From positions 62,001-126,000 of the forward strand of contig CAJNYU010002385.1 of NCBI GenBank assembly GCA_905331475.1: a DNA stretch of 64,000 nucleotides. Direction: 5' to 3'. Below are positions 41,401-52,122 of this stretch, one piece after another (within the stretch, counting starts at the first letter, position 1; the number at the start of each line of letters is the position of its first letter). The stretch is from Rotaria socialis (lineage: Eukaryota > Rotifera > Eurotatoria > Philodinida > Philodinidae). The position numbers were made by a program, and so were the translations under genes. The notes beneath the pieces are model-generated. The model worked only from the letters and a program-made list of their open reading frames with translations. It did no database searches and was not told the DNA's origin.

Positions 41401-42540
41401 TTTCATAGTTTCACCAAAGCCAATCAATTAAGCTCCTTTTATCTTGAAAATACTAAAAATTTCGATGTTCTCTAAATGGTTTTGTAACACCTTGGAAGTA
41501 CTATCACGACTGAGAGTTTTTCTTTGCTGAAATAATTTTAAAATCTTTGCTTATTCTAGCATAATACCTTGACAAGAAAACTAGTTCAACTGCTTGATAT
41601 TGATGACGATACTCTCTTAAACGTATCACCTTTAGCTACAATGTCACCAACGGATCGTTATGTTGCTATACAACAGCGACGACACATTATTGAAACATTA
41701 TTGCAAAAAGTTGAAGTTAGTTTTTCTTTTTGTCCGATTATGAATATTTTGAATAATTTTCTATTATTTTTAGATGTTACGTGAACGTTTAACGCGAAAA
41801 GAAGAATTATTACTTGATTACGAAAAGGATTTAGGGAAATTACGTCAAGCAGAGATTTTATTACGTGAAAAAGATCTTCTCTTGCAAGATCTTGAAGTAA
41901 TTTTCTAATATTCTATCTGAAATATTTATGGCATTCAAAATTTTGTCTTCTAACTTTTCGTCTAGACTAATAAACGATCTAAAGACGATGAATCATTGTT
42001 TCTTCGAAATACTTTAAAAGAAACCCAAGATCATTTAAATCAAGAAAAAAGACTAAATACATCAATTAAACATAATCGAGTATGCTGAATTCTCTATATT
42101 TCAAATTAATATGTAATATTTTTCAGAATATTGATCAATCACAATCAAATGAATTTATTCGACGAAGTGGTAATTCAATGTCATCAACAACACTGCATGA
42201 TCATTATTCATCAGAGTCAACAACAAAAATTCGAACAGCCAAACGAGATATGAATCAAAAATTATCACGAAAAGATTATGAAATTAAAACATTAAAACAA
42301 GTGAGTGAAAGTTGAACAGTTATCTGATACAAGGAAAATCTAAATGTCACATTTTTTTAGGAATTACATGAAGCTCTCGATACACTCTCTGAACAGTCAA
42401 ATAAAGTTAAATTACTTGAATTACAATCAAAAGTAAAATAAGAAATATTTTAATATTCTAAGACGCTAAATTTCTTGCTCATTTTTTTTTTGAAGGATAC
42501 GTCGAATGGCACAAACTTCATTGAATCACATCACTCATGA
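35438..42540 (+). CDS. FHAD1: FHAD1-like forkhead-associated domain coiled-coil protein
   Basis: Twenty-six phase-consistent exons: 35438-35536, 35604-35828, 35865-36013, 36066-36163, 36212-36390, 36449-36586, 36643-36735, 36983-37060, 37175-37387, 37455-37664, 37715-37919, 37973-38108, 38161-38305, 38368-38457, 38531-38628, 38681-38820, 39721-39793, 39844-40110, 40175-40307, 40374-40781, 41560-41715, 41774-41896, 41966-42079, 42127-42300, 42361-42432, 42496-42540. They give 1286 residues; human FHAD1 has about 1400. Residues 1-105 form an FHA phosphothreonine-binding domain: TIGRENCDI, NQHALIEF, DLNSSTGTYV and DVIRFG carry the usual Gly-Arg, Ser/Asn-His and Asn-Gly-like landmarks. The rest is coiled coil interrupted by a Ser/Pro-rich stretch. 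The segment around ARQQMIELEEAVDNDS resembles the central part of human FHAD1. Its molecular role is poorly known; testis and cilia expression is typical in mammals. The choice of the exon-10 acceptor (37455) is the weakest. Confidence 0.85.
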
Positions 42541-43812
42541 TATTCATTCACCTATTTTTCTTTCTATTTACGTGTATGCGTCCTGTAGAAGCAATAAATA
42601 AACAAATAGCAGAAAAAGAAGTATTTGAATAAAGTATCTTCTATGTTTGCTCAATAAATCATAATTCTTGATATTACAATTGAGTTTTTCGATCATTTTC
42701 TTGAAAAACTGTTTTTAAGAGATCGGATATCAACGAATTACATTAAGATCAGATGAAACTTTCGCCGTATGTGGGAATCAATGTGTATATGGTATGTAAA
42801 AACTATCAGGCTTTCCATCATGATGTTTTCGTGGCATATTTAACAAGCAATAGTTTATGTCTTCGTCTTTGTTTTTGATTAATTAAATTTCATTTTTATT
42901 TGATGAAATATATTAGATTGTAGTGGTAGACAGACCTGTTTTGTTCTTACTCTCTATACTTTAAAACAGAATACCAACTTGTCCAAGGATCCTAAAATAT
43001 GACAAAGGCACATGTTCTGTTAAAGATGTGATCGTCTCTCAAATGATTGAAAGTGTTCATATTTCGTATTGTGTCGATCGACGAACGAGGAATAATCATG
43101 AATATGAAAACATTTCTGTCAATGTCAAACTCGTATGTGCATATGAAAATTGTTAAATGTTATAATGCGTTTTAAACTTTTCTTTTTATTTAAATAAATC
43201 AAAAGATATGAATGAAATAGAAAAAAAGAATGTTCTTATGTTTGAATTTACGTGTAACAGCAAAACCACACGAAATAAATGAAAAGCAATATCGATAAAC
43301 ATATTTATACATCTAAAATTGAAACGAAAACCTAGATACATTTCGATTCACTGAATTTAACGATCTCGATGGAAAAAATAGCCATCAATTTTGTTTACTT
43401 TTTGAATTTCCATCAGAGAAACAAATTCACGAAAATTCTAGGATAGTTGAAATTCATGAGTTGAACTTTAGTAAAAGATTATAAGAAAATATGATTGTTA
43501 AGCATGTTAATTTGTCACGATACGTGTTGTATTGATGAAAATATATTAGATTACAGTTGTTTCAAAGCTTACATAGCTATCTTATTAAAGATGAAATTAA
43601 CAAGAAAAAAGCATAATCGTTAGTTTACATATATCTATTTTATTTATATTCACAAAAAGCAAGTAGGTATCTAAAATGAAATGCTCATCAATTCAAGAAT
43701 TACCAATAGTTGAATGATTGTTACTTCAATGCATGAAAATATCTCTAACTATTCAATCTATTCAATACGATACTAAATTTATATAATTATGCATGTTCAA
43801 CTCTTACCATGA
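42541..43812. other. Intergenic region with degraded gene-like fragments
   Basis: About 1.3 kb between the ends of the convergent FHAD1 and hnRNP K-like genes. Apart from the cysteine-rich fragments at 42720-43156 (listed separately) nothing was recognised. Part of it must be the 3' untranslated ends of both genes. Confidence 0.5.
42720..43156 (+). pseudogene. Candidate degraded gene for a small cysteine-rich secreted domain
   Basis: Two or three short stretches look coding and splice-bounded. 42720-42791 reads RITLRSDETFAVCGNQCVY and ends at a good GT donor. 42917-42968 reads CSGRQTC. 42970-43156 reads PTCPRILKYDKGTCS through VCAYENC and a stop. The cysteine spacing suggests an extracellular domain. 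No combination of visible GT/AG sites joins the first pieces to the last in one frame, and no start or signal peptide was found. It may be a pseudogene or a mis-modelled gene. Confidence 0.35.
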
Positions 43813-45220
43813 TTATTTTCCACCTTTATGATTATATTTTAATGGTAATTTTCTATCATGACGTTTGATAGTTTCTAAGATTAATTTTGTTGCATGTTCA
43901 ATTTCTGCTTTTGTACCTCGAATAGACATTGGTCGTCTTGTACTTTTCCCTTCAGCTTCATAAATAACAATCCAAGCATTTGATTCACTTCGAATTTGAT
44001 GCAAACGTGATGAATTTGGCCCAAATAAAGCTCCAGCTTGTGCATCGGATAATGTCCAACGTCTTTCACGTAATGATTCAACTGTTTCAGTTTGATAATT
44101 ATTTATGTCATTATCAAAATCTTCTATATCTTCATCTTGATAACCATTTAAATCTTCTTCATCATTAGGATTATTGACAATCACAGAAGTATTCATAGAT
44201 CGGTGCATAACCAATTGAACTTGTCGATCATTAAAACCACCATAATCATCAACTAATGAAACATCATAAAATTCAGGTGAATACGGAAAATTTGTTTGCT
44301 GTTTCAGATCTATAAATGATGTTTGACATTGTGTTTGATAAATTTCTATTAAACATTCAATAATTTTTCCTTGTTTTGACCCAGTCAATAGAATTATACG
44401 TTCAGTTGATAATGGAGCACATGTTGGATAAATCTAATAATAAGAAAATAAAAACAATTCATTTAATACTGAAGTTTTAAAAAAATGATATTCTTACTTT
44501 CAAATTATTCAATGCATATTTCTCTTTAAGCATTTTTGCTCGACTCCCTAATTGCCCTATGATAAAGGGTACATATAATTCATGAATTAATACACGTAAT
44601 TCATTTGTTTGTAATAGAATTTGTTGAATAACGGAAGTTAACTGTTGCACATTATTTGATACAAGAATAGCTTCTGGCGATGATGGATGTGTTAATAAAG
44701 TATACAGAGTATTATTAACTAATTTTGGTAATTGATCAGCTTGCTCACGTTTTATTAAAATACGACATGGAACAATCGATGATGCATTCGAATCAATAAG
44801 ATATGGTCGATCGGTTAGTTTAACTTGACAATTTATATGAAAAAATAAATTTGATATTGAATCAATTTCATTTTCAATCCATGACAATCGAGAAGAGATA
44901 TTTATTATGTCGGATGATGTCATAGAAACTAAACGCAAACGAATGGTTATTATGGAATCGTTGTTAAATTTTTAAATAAAACCTGCTTTATCTGCCAATG
45001 GCTCATCATCAAGTAGAACATAAAGTGTTTGACGAAATGTATCCAATCGTTCATAGGATGTGTCCAATTCAATTAATGTATTTAAATACATATCTTGAAT
45101 AAGTTCAATCATTTCATAATGCCATTTATCTAAATCATCTTTTAATTGAATGTATTGATCGTTGTATGGACGAGAAAATGAATTTAAATTTGTGTAAGCT
45201 TCATTTGTTGGATCTTTCAT
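43813..45220 (-). CDS. Divergent hnRNP K-like KH-domain RNA-binding protein
   Basis: Exons 45220-44983, 44928-44498 and 44433-43813 give 429 residues, near the 463 of human hnRNP K. The best match is the middle KH domain, LRVLIHELYVPFIIGQLGSR (190-209), which keeps a GxxG loop (GQLG). It is followed by a FYD..DDYGGF segment (about 278-290) like the YDETYDYGGF of hnRNP K. The last KH domain (about 347-415) keeps RLHQIRSES and ends IKRHD, but its loop reads GPNS instead of GKGG. The first KH domain is hardly visible (around CRILIKRE). The RGG/KI stretch found between KH2 and KH3 in vertebrates is replaced by a short acidic linker. Predicted to bind C-rich RNA in nucleus or cytoplasm, probably through KH2 only. 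Confidence 0.75.
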
Positions 45221-46992
45221 TGTAAATTTAATTCAATGAGCCAAATACACAAAATTCCTTTGTTTTTATCTTTAGTGGAAAATTTGTGAATAGAAGTTGG
45301 TATAGAAATTCTATGAAGTTAGATTGAAACGTAATGAATGAAAATATAGTAAGAAAGAAGGAAAGAATAAGAGATAATAAATTCATCTATCAAGAAGAAC
45401 TATCGATGTTTTGCTTCACGAAACAATAAAATGATTTATGTAGTACAACGTGGTCGATATTTCTGGAATGTTTATATACATATATATATATATATTTAAC
45501 TGATATCAACAAGAGAATACGTTTGGAACTACTAGTAGTTGATATAGAGTCACAAATAGTTTTTTGTTTTTATCTAAACACAAAGACTATGAATTCAGTT
45601 AAAAAGGAGCCACTGTACTGGTATTTTTTTCCATTAAATACACATTCGAGCTTTTAGTTATAATGTTTATTTGTTATGTTCAGCAAAGATTTTCAGTAGA
45701 TATTTGCAGATGGCGTTTCATGTTAAATAAACAATGTTTGGTAAATATTTTATTTAAAAAAACATGATTAGAATCCAGCTATCTACAAGTTAAAAACTAT
45801 AATGCAATACACAGTTTTTTCTGAGGACTGATACATATTTATTTTCCAAAGGAGATTTAACAAAAATGATGCGTTGTATCGTTTCGATCTCAAAAGACAT
45901 ATGAAAGATAATACTAATAGCATGCAAATATGTTTTTAATGGAATCATTAATATATAAAAGTAGTACGACAGCTTGATACCTGTTTCGTTGAGTTGTCAA
46001 CACGAAAATCGAACTATTTAACTACATGTTGTTTTATTAATTAAATTCAAATAAATAGTTATCATCGCTATGTACATAGATAAAGTTTTATTACTTCTAA
46101 TACATCGTGACAGGTTTTATTTTGGCATGTATTTATAGAGCAGACTTTTAACTATTGTGAGAAATTCGAGAGTTAACTATTTATTTATTTGATTTATTTG
46201 ATTAATCAAATTACCTTTGATACAATCAGACAGGTCAACATCTCATGGTTAAAGTTCTGGCAAAGATGATTGATACGACATTTAACCATTAACTAATTGA
46301 TATCATTGCTGGAGCTCACCTCGTCAGTTTTTACCGTATTTTGACTATCTGAAACAATTTTCAAAGAATTAACTCCATCCGTTGTTGTCCGATTTGCCGG
46401 AATTTCACCGGCTCGAGAGCAATTTATGTCCGGCCGGTTTACTGGTCGGCAGGAGCGTAAGTCAGGTCTCAGATCAGGGGGGGGTCTAACTCTAATTTTT
46501 CTGTTTTGGTGAGCAAAAAGGCGAATTTTGCAAAGGCGGGGGGGGGTACCCACCTTTTTGCNNNNNNNNNNTTTCCTATGAATTTTCGGAAGCAGGGGGC
46601 GGGTGTTACGCCCCACTCGCCCCCCCCTATTTACGCCGCTGCCAGTCGGACCGGACCGGTAAAAGTTTTTAACCGGCCGGACAGGACCGGTTTATGGATA
46701 TATTACCAAACTGAATCTAGCATGAAAGACAACGAAAAGTTTAGGGATCAGTGACATCTATCCAAATTAGGCACGAGCATATAATACTTTGCTAATGAAA
46801 TTTTCTTTTTTGCTATTAAGCTATGACCATTATTCGAAGAAATTCGTATGAAGTGAAACTAATTTTTTCCTGCAATTGCTAATAATTAAATATGTTGCTA
46901 CACGACAGGTAGTATGCCGCATTAAAAATGGCAACGATACAAACAAAAATTGATCTTGTGTCTCTACCGACATTGTCAAGTAACTACGTAAA
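45221..46992. promoter_or_regulatory. Divergent intergenic region between hnRNP K-like gene and CYB5D1
   Basis: 1.77 kb between two start codons that face away from each other, so promoters for both lie here. A TA repeat is near 45476-45495. The GC-rich repeat with an assembly gap (about 46296-46735) is listed separately. No core promoter motif was identified. Confidence 0.4.
46296..46735. repeat. GC-rich repeat with poly-G/C runs and an assembly gap
   Basis: GC content jumps sharply against the AT-rich background. The segment has several runs of eight or more G or C, and a CCGGCCGG-rich part with repeated GGACCGG units (about 46640-46695). Ten N at 46562-46571 mark a gap, probably because the GC-rich DNA was hard to sequence. 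A TACGCCGCTG motif near 46633 is the reverse complement of CAGCGGCGTA seen near 1070, which suggests a shared transposon family. No coding frame is present. Confidence 0.55.
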
Positions 46993-47974
46993 ATGAAGAA
47001 AGATTCTACAGGACCGCGGCCACGTTTTTTCACACCTAATGAAGTTTCATCACATAATACAGCATCAGACATTTGGGTTTCATTTCTTGGTCATGTCTAT
47101 GATCTAACAAAACTTGTCGAAGAACATAGTGGTTCGTCATAGGGTATCTAATCTATATGATAAAGATATTTCATCGGTAATTCATTTTTAGGTGATGTTC
47201 TTCTCAAACCTATCATTGATGTAGCTGGTTTGGATATTTCACATTGGTTCGATTCTCGTACGCATGACGTAAGGCATTCATTTTCTTTTTGATAAAAGAA
47301 AAATTCATCTTTTTTATCTCCAGTTTTCTTTAGTATCACTTGAAAAATTTATACTAAAAAAAATATTCTATGCTTTTCGTTCTTATTTTTGCAAAATTTT
47401 TATTTCTGAAAATAATCTTTCAAGTCTGAATTTTGAAAACTATGTTTGTTTTTGCTACGCATAGGTTCGGCATTATATCGATCCAGTTACTCATTGTCTA
47501 CTTCCGTACACTCCACATGGTCGTTTTATCCATATAGCACCGCCTTATCCGTCTAGTGATTTTGCCAATGATTTTGGTATTCCTTGGTGGAAAGATGAGA
47601 AATATAGAATCGGTGTCCTATCCAAAAAAGTTCGGTTTATTCGTATTCTTAATGTTCTTACATTACAAGATCAAGTGATTGAAGTAAACTTTTTTTTATT
47701 CATTTTATAGTTGATATATTCTATCAGTATTCATTGAAACTAGGTCTGTTCAGAAGAAAATATGCATGAAATACTTGACCGTTATTTAAAATACAATCAA
47801 CATGCAGCAAGTTATACATGGAAATATAATGGAGAAGTTTTAGATATGGAAAAAACATTGGAAGAAAATGAAATTAAAGATGATGATACTGATTTTGATA
47901 GACTGAAAATGCGTGATGATAGTTATTTACAATCGGTTATGTTGTATTATAATGACGATTTGACAGAAGCTTGA
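46993..47974 (+). CDS. CYB5D1: Cytochrome b5 domain-containing protein CYB5D1
   Basis: Exons 46993-47131, 47192-47268, 47465-47683 and 47744-47974 give 221 residues; human CYB5D1 has 228. The N-terminal cytochrome b5-like domain shows [15 protein letters not shown], with His 34, and DISHWFD, with His 64, as likely haem ligands. Downstream family signatures are [26 protein letters not shown] and the C-terminal LYYNDDLTE, almost the human ending. The classical HPGG of true cytochrome b5 is absent, as in the family. CYB5D1 has been linked to ciliary radial spokes, fitting the ciliary neighbours FHAD1 and CFAP157. An AATAAA signal lies at 47989-47994, just after the stop. Confidence 0.93.
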
Positions 47975-48513
47975 AAAAGAGAAAATATAATAAACTATTC
48001 TTTTTTTTTAATCATACATTTAATTTATATTGAAGAAGAATATCATTTTCTAGTTAAGATCGTTATTGGACACTGATATTCGCTTAAATTTTTTTAAATA
48101 AAATCTATGAAATATGAGAATAATATTTCAAATGAAATAATAGGAATGAACAATTATTTCTTAAGAAACCTTTCTATGTATTTAAGTGAATAATGACAGA
48201 ATGAATTAAATCTTTAAAATTTTTCTTTGTGCGAATAATATTTGATAGATTTAATACTACGATAAATCAGTAAAACGATTCGTTGTCAATTACAATCAAG
48301 AATGAATACTAGTTCGATGAATTCTTCATATAAACGATGTGATAGTTTAATATAAAAATTTTCTTTCCTCTAACAAAATGTTATTGCTCAAGAACGTGCG
48401 TCATATGTGAAACTTTATGAGGCAACATTGCAATTTAGGCAGTACAATCATGTACATATATATTACTGTAAAAACAAGTGTACAAAAACATATAGATTTC
48501 ATATTCATACATA
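47975..48513. other. Intergenic spacer
   Basis: About 540 bp between two tandem plus-strand genes. It holds the polyadenylation signal of the first (47989-47994) and presumably the promoter of the next. No other signal was seen. Confidence 0.5.
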
Positions 48514-49468
48514 ATGTCAGACATATTTCCGATATCAACACCTTCTACGAGTGAGTGGTTATGTTCCAATGATGTTCTCACATGGAAATTTCCAATATCT
48601 ATTGGTTCATATACATTAATTGGACGTTCTAGAGCAGCTGATGCTACGAGTTTATTCATTCCTGAATTGGATATGTTACTTGATTGTGGTTGTTTAGTGA
48701 CAGGAAGTCTACCTCTTTACATATTTATTACACATGCGCATGCCGATCATTGTCTTGATATTACTCGACTGTTGAATAAATCTCGACCGCCACAAGTTTA
48801 TCTTCCTGTATCGGCAGTTCAACCTATGAAAGATTTTATTGAGAAATGCCAAATTCTTCGAGCAGCTGGTAGAAACAACTCAGATCCTAACCAAATGATA
48901 TCTAATTGTGAATTAATATGCGTGCAACATGAGGATTTATTGTCATTTCGAAAAAGAATGAAAGTTCGTGTATTTGAAATGGATCATTCAGTGCCTTGTT
49001 GTGGTTATGGATTCTATGAAAATCGAAATAAATTAAAAAAAGAATATGAACATTTAAGGAGTAACGAAATTGCAAATATGCGAAGAGCTAATAAAGATTT
49101 AGAAGTTTGTGAAGAAAGATTAGTTCCGTTATTTGCTTTTATGGGCGATACAACAGCAATTATCTTTGAAAGATATCACAGGGAACTTTTTCAATTTCCA
49201 TTGATTATTGTTGAGTGTTCATTTATCGATAATGAACGCCATGCAGAACGAGCTTGTGATGTAAAACATGTCATTTGGGTAAGAATAAAAAGAATGAAAT
49301 TAAAAACAAATTTTTGTTTCAAAATTTTAGGATGATCTTCAGCCATTTGTCTTACAACATCCAGAAATAATCTTTGTATTGATTCATTTTTCACATCAAT
49401 ACAGAAGTAAAGAAATCCGAGATTTTTTTCGAAATTTAAATTTACCTAATGTTGTACCATTTATTTGA
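48514..49468 (+). CDS. tRNase Z-like metallo-beta-lactamase hydrolase
   Basis: Exons 48514-49278 and 49331-49468 give 300 residues, the size of short-form tRNase Z. The metal-binding HAHADH is at 74-79 inside THAHADHCLDI. Further tRNase Z landmarks are MDHSVPCCGYGF (157-168), the GDT triad at 211-213, the VECSFID strand (234-240) and IHFSHQY with His 274. The last part, DDLQPFVLQHPEIIFVLIHF, resembles plant TRZ1-type enzymes more than animal ELAC1. Expected activity: 3' end cleavage of tRNA precursors. No targeting sequence is obvious, so cytosol or nucleus. Only one 52-bp intron interrupts it, unlike most neighbours, so foreign origin is possible but untested. Strong for fold, moderate for exact function. 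Confidence 0.85.
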
Positions 49469-51322
49469 AAAAAAGACTAGAAAAGAAGCACAATTACATC
49501 TACGCTAACAGCACATCCTTCTTTTACTTATCCGTGTCATATATTTCTTCTACTAGTAAAACTCTAACAGAGAATCGTACAATCTCATTTGAGTGCATCT
49601 AGACTAAGAAGTATATTGTTTTTAGGTTTATTTGTGAAAAATTGATTACTTTTCTTTCGTCTTTTAAGTTTTAATATTTGCGCTTATTGTTAATATACGA
49701 TGACGCATTATTTAGACTTACATTCAAGCCTATAAAATATATTTTTATTTTTCAATGATTGTTAATCATCGGGAATATTTTCTTATTTATAATTTATCAT
49801 TCATAAAAATACTTGCATCTACTGTAGAATCTTGTAATGAAGATGGTTTCATTGTGATAGTGTGTGTGTGTGTGTGTGTGAATTGATTGATTTTCGTGTT
49901 GTTCGAACTTTTTCAAGAAAATATAGCAAGGAGTAATCAAAACAAAAATCCTATGGTTTTTATCGTCAAAATATTATACCATGGTATTATTTTTTGACAT
50001 TCGCAAATATCGCTTTATATCATCAGAGCGCAATAAACACATACCGATCGATAATTTTACTCGTCAAATAATTAAGAAGAAAAATGAAAAGAAAAACAAT
50101 GGATTAGAACGATTATCGCATCTCTTCAGACATATTAATTAGTTAATTGATTTGTGAGCATTACAATCGATGTTCTTCGTACGAAGTCAAAATCTCTTTG
50201 CTACAAATAAAGATGATGCACGAGTAATTCTATTTTATATTTACCAAATAGTATATTAAAATAGTTATATAGATTGCCAATAGTTTATTTCATGATAAGA
50301 CTATAATTACAAAGATGCAGAGACTAAGGTTGGGCAAGTCTAATTTATGACTGGCTTGATAATGTTTACTCTATTTGTTGAACCAATTTCTTCCAAGCCA
50401 TTTATTTAAAAAATAAACGATTCATTTTATAAGATTAAATTTGCATCTACGGATAAATTTTATCCTAATTGAATGCACTGCATCTCTATTAACTTGTCTT
50501 TTGTTTCTGGTGACCTAGGAGTTCTTTGGAGTTATGAACAACAGCCTATGCATAGCATCGAGTACCTGTTCCTCTACATTTTTAATTTCAACGCCTACAC
50601 TAGGATGTAGAGCTTATATAATGAAAAACTTCCTATTGAATGTTTTTATGAAAAGAATCAGAAAACTAAGAAGTGGCAAAAACACTTTGATTTCAATCCA
50701 CTTGAGCCATGTTTTGATACACCCAAGACTGGCTAACGCTAAGTTTTAGTTAAGATATGTAGATTTATACCTAGATTTGATTACGAGTTACGAGACGACA
50801 GTTAACCATACTCAAACGTTACTTGAAAGCTTTCTATCAATATGAAATTGGATAAGGTATGGAATTGAACGATAATACTATTATCTTTAGTGTTTCATTC
50901 ATATTCAACTTATTCTTTCCAAAATAAGAAATATTTGACTGAAAAACAATATATTTAGTCAATCGTTCTCTATAAAAACAATCCTTAACTTTGTAATTTT
51001 CGACGCATAAATCGCTATGCTCTATACAAACGATGCTATTTTTTCATTTCACACCCAGATAAAAATTAGTAGGATAAATACACATCTATGGATGCAAGTA
51101 TACATGATGAAGTAACGTTTAAAAGACAAAATTGAAGCAAATAAGACTAAGACTATCTATATGTCTAGTTTTAATAAAGTATTTTGAAAACTAAAAAACA
51201 ACGAATATGCACAGTCTTGAGTGATCAAAAGCATTTGTATTTTTAGCTTTTTCATCGGTTTGATCATCTAGTGTAAAACAATTTGTATAAATTTATTTTT
51301 GTTGAAAACACTTGTTTTTGAA
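49469..51322. other. Intergenic spacer with a GT microsatellite
   Basis: About 1.85 kb between convergent genes. A run of about ten TG units lies at 49859-49880. The remaining sequence is AT-rich with only short frames, none coding-like. Confidence 0.6.
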
Positions 51323-52122
51323 TCAAACAAATGGACTATTATATATTTCGGGCTTTTTTGCTGGATCAAGGCCATGCAAATGCATGGTAACAGCTATCTC
51401 AAACAGATAGTCATAACATTCACACATTGTTTTTGCTTTTTGCCACGTATCCCCCCAAACATAAATGCCATGTCGTCGAACCAGTACAGCACATGTATCC
51501 GGATATTTTTCAATTGCTTGGCGTAGCGAACTAGTTAAATCTCTTTCTTCACATGTATTTTCAATGATCGGTACAATTAAAGTATCATCATATCGATAGT
51601 ACTCTTTTTCTGTAGAACCTTTTTTTATGCCCTTTATCATTTCTTGATGTGTTATACGAAATTCATGTTGACCATTACATAATAATGTAACCATAACAGC
51701 TGCACGAGAATGTGTATGAATACAAGCACCAGCATTTCGAAGTTCAAATGAAGCATAGAATAATGGTGTACATTGACTACGTGTAAGTCGAAGGTCTTTC
51801 GGTGGCTCTTTAATAGTATCACCAGAAAGTGTTTGAACAAATAAATGTTCTGGTTCAATACGTTCCTTTTGTACACCACTAGGAGCTAGATAAATTAAAT
51901 CTTTGTATTTTAACGATATACCTCCACCGGTGCCTTGAAAAATATAAAATAGAATTGTTTTTAAAAGAAATACTCGTTTGTTTTTATTTATCAACCTGTG
52001 ACCCATCCAAGTTGATAGAATAATCGACATAATTCTGGTATTAATTTTCTTGGATGATCAACAGGCAAGCTTGACCAATCTTCATCGTCTTCATATTTCA
52101 TTAATTCAGTATGATTAGTCAT
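51323..52122 (-). CDS. APIP: Methylthioribulose-1-phosphate dehydratase (APIP/MtnB)
   Basis: Exons 52122-51996 and 51933-51323 give 245 residues; human APIP has 242. The enzyme dehydrates methylthioribulose-1-phosphate in the methionine salvage pathway, in the cytosol; in mammals it also inhibits apoptosome signalling. It is a class II aldolase fold. Visible motifs: [22 protein letters not shown], the zinc ligands His 115 and His 117 in CIHTHSRAA, catalytic Glu 139 in [11 protein letters not shown], and His 197 in [10 protein letters not shown]. The region [13 protein letters not shown] is almost identical to the animal enzyme. The first ATG giving a family-like N-terminus is at 52122. An in-frame ATG at 52173 would add 17 residues and cannot be excluded. 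Confidence 0.95.
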
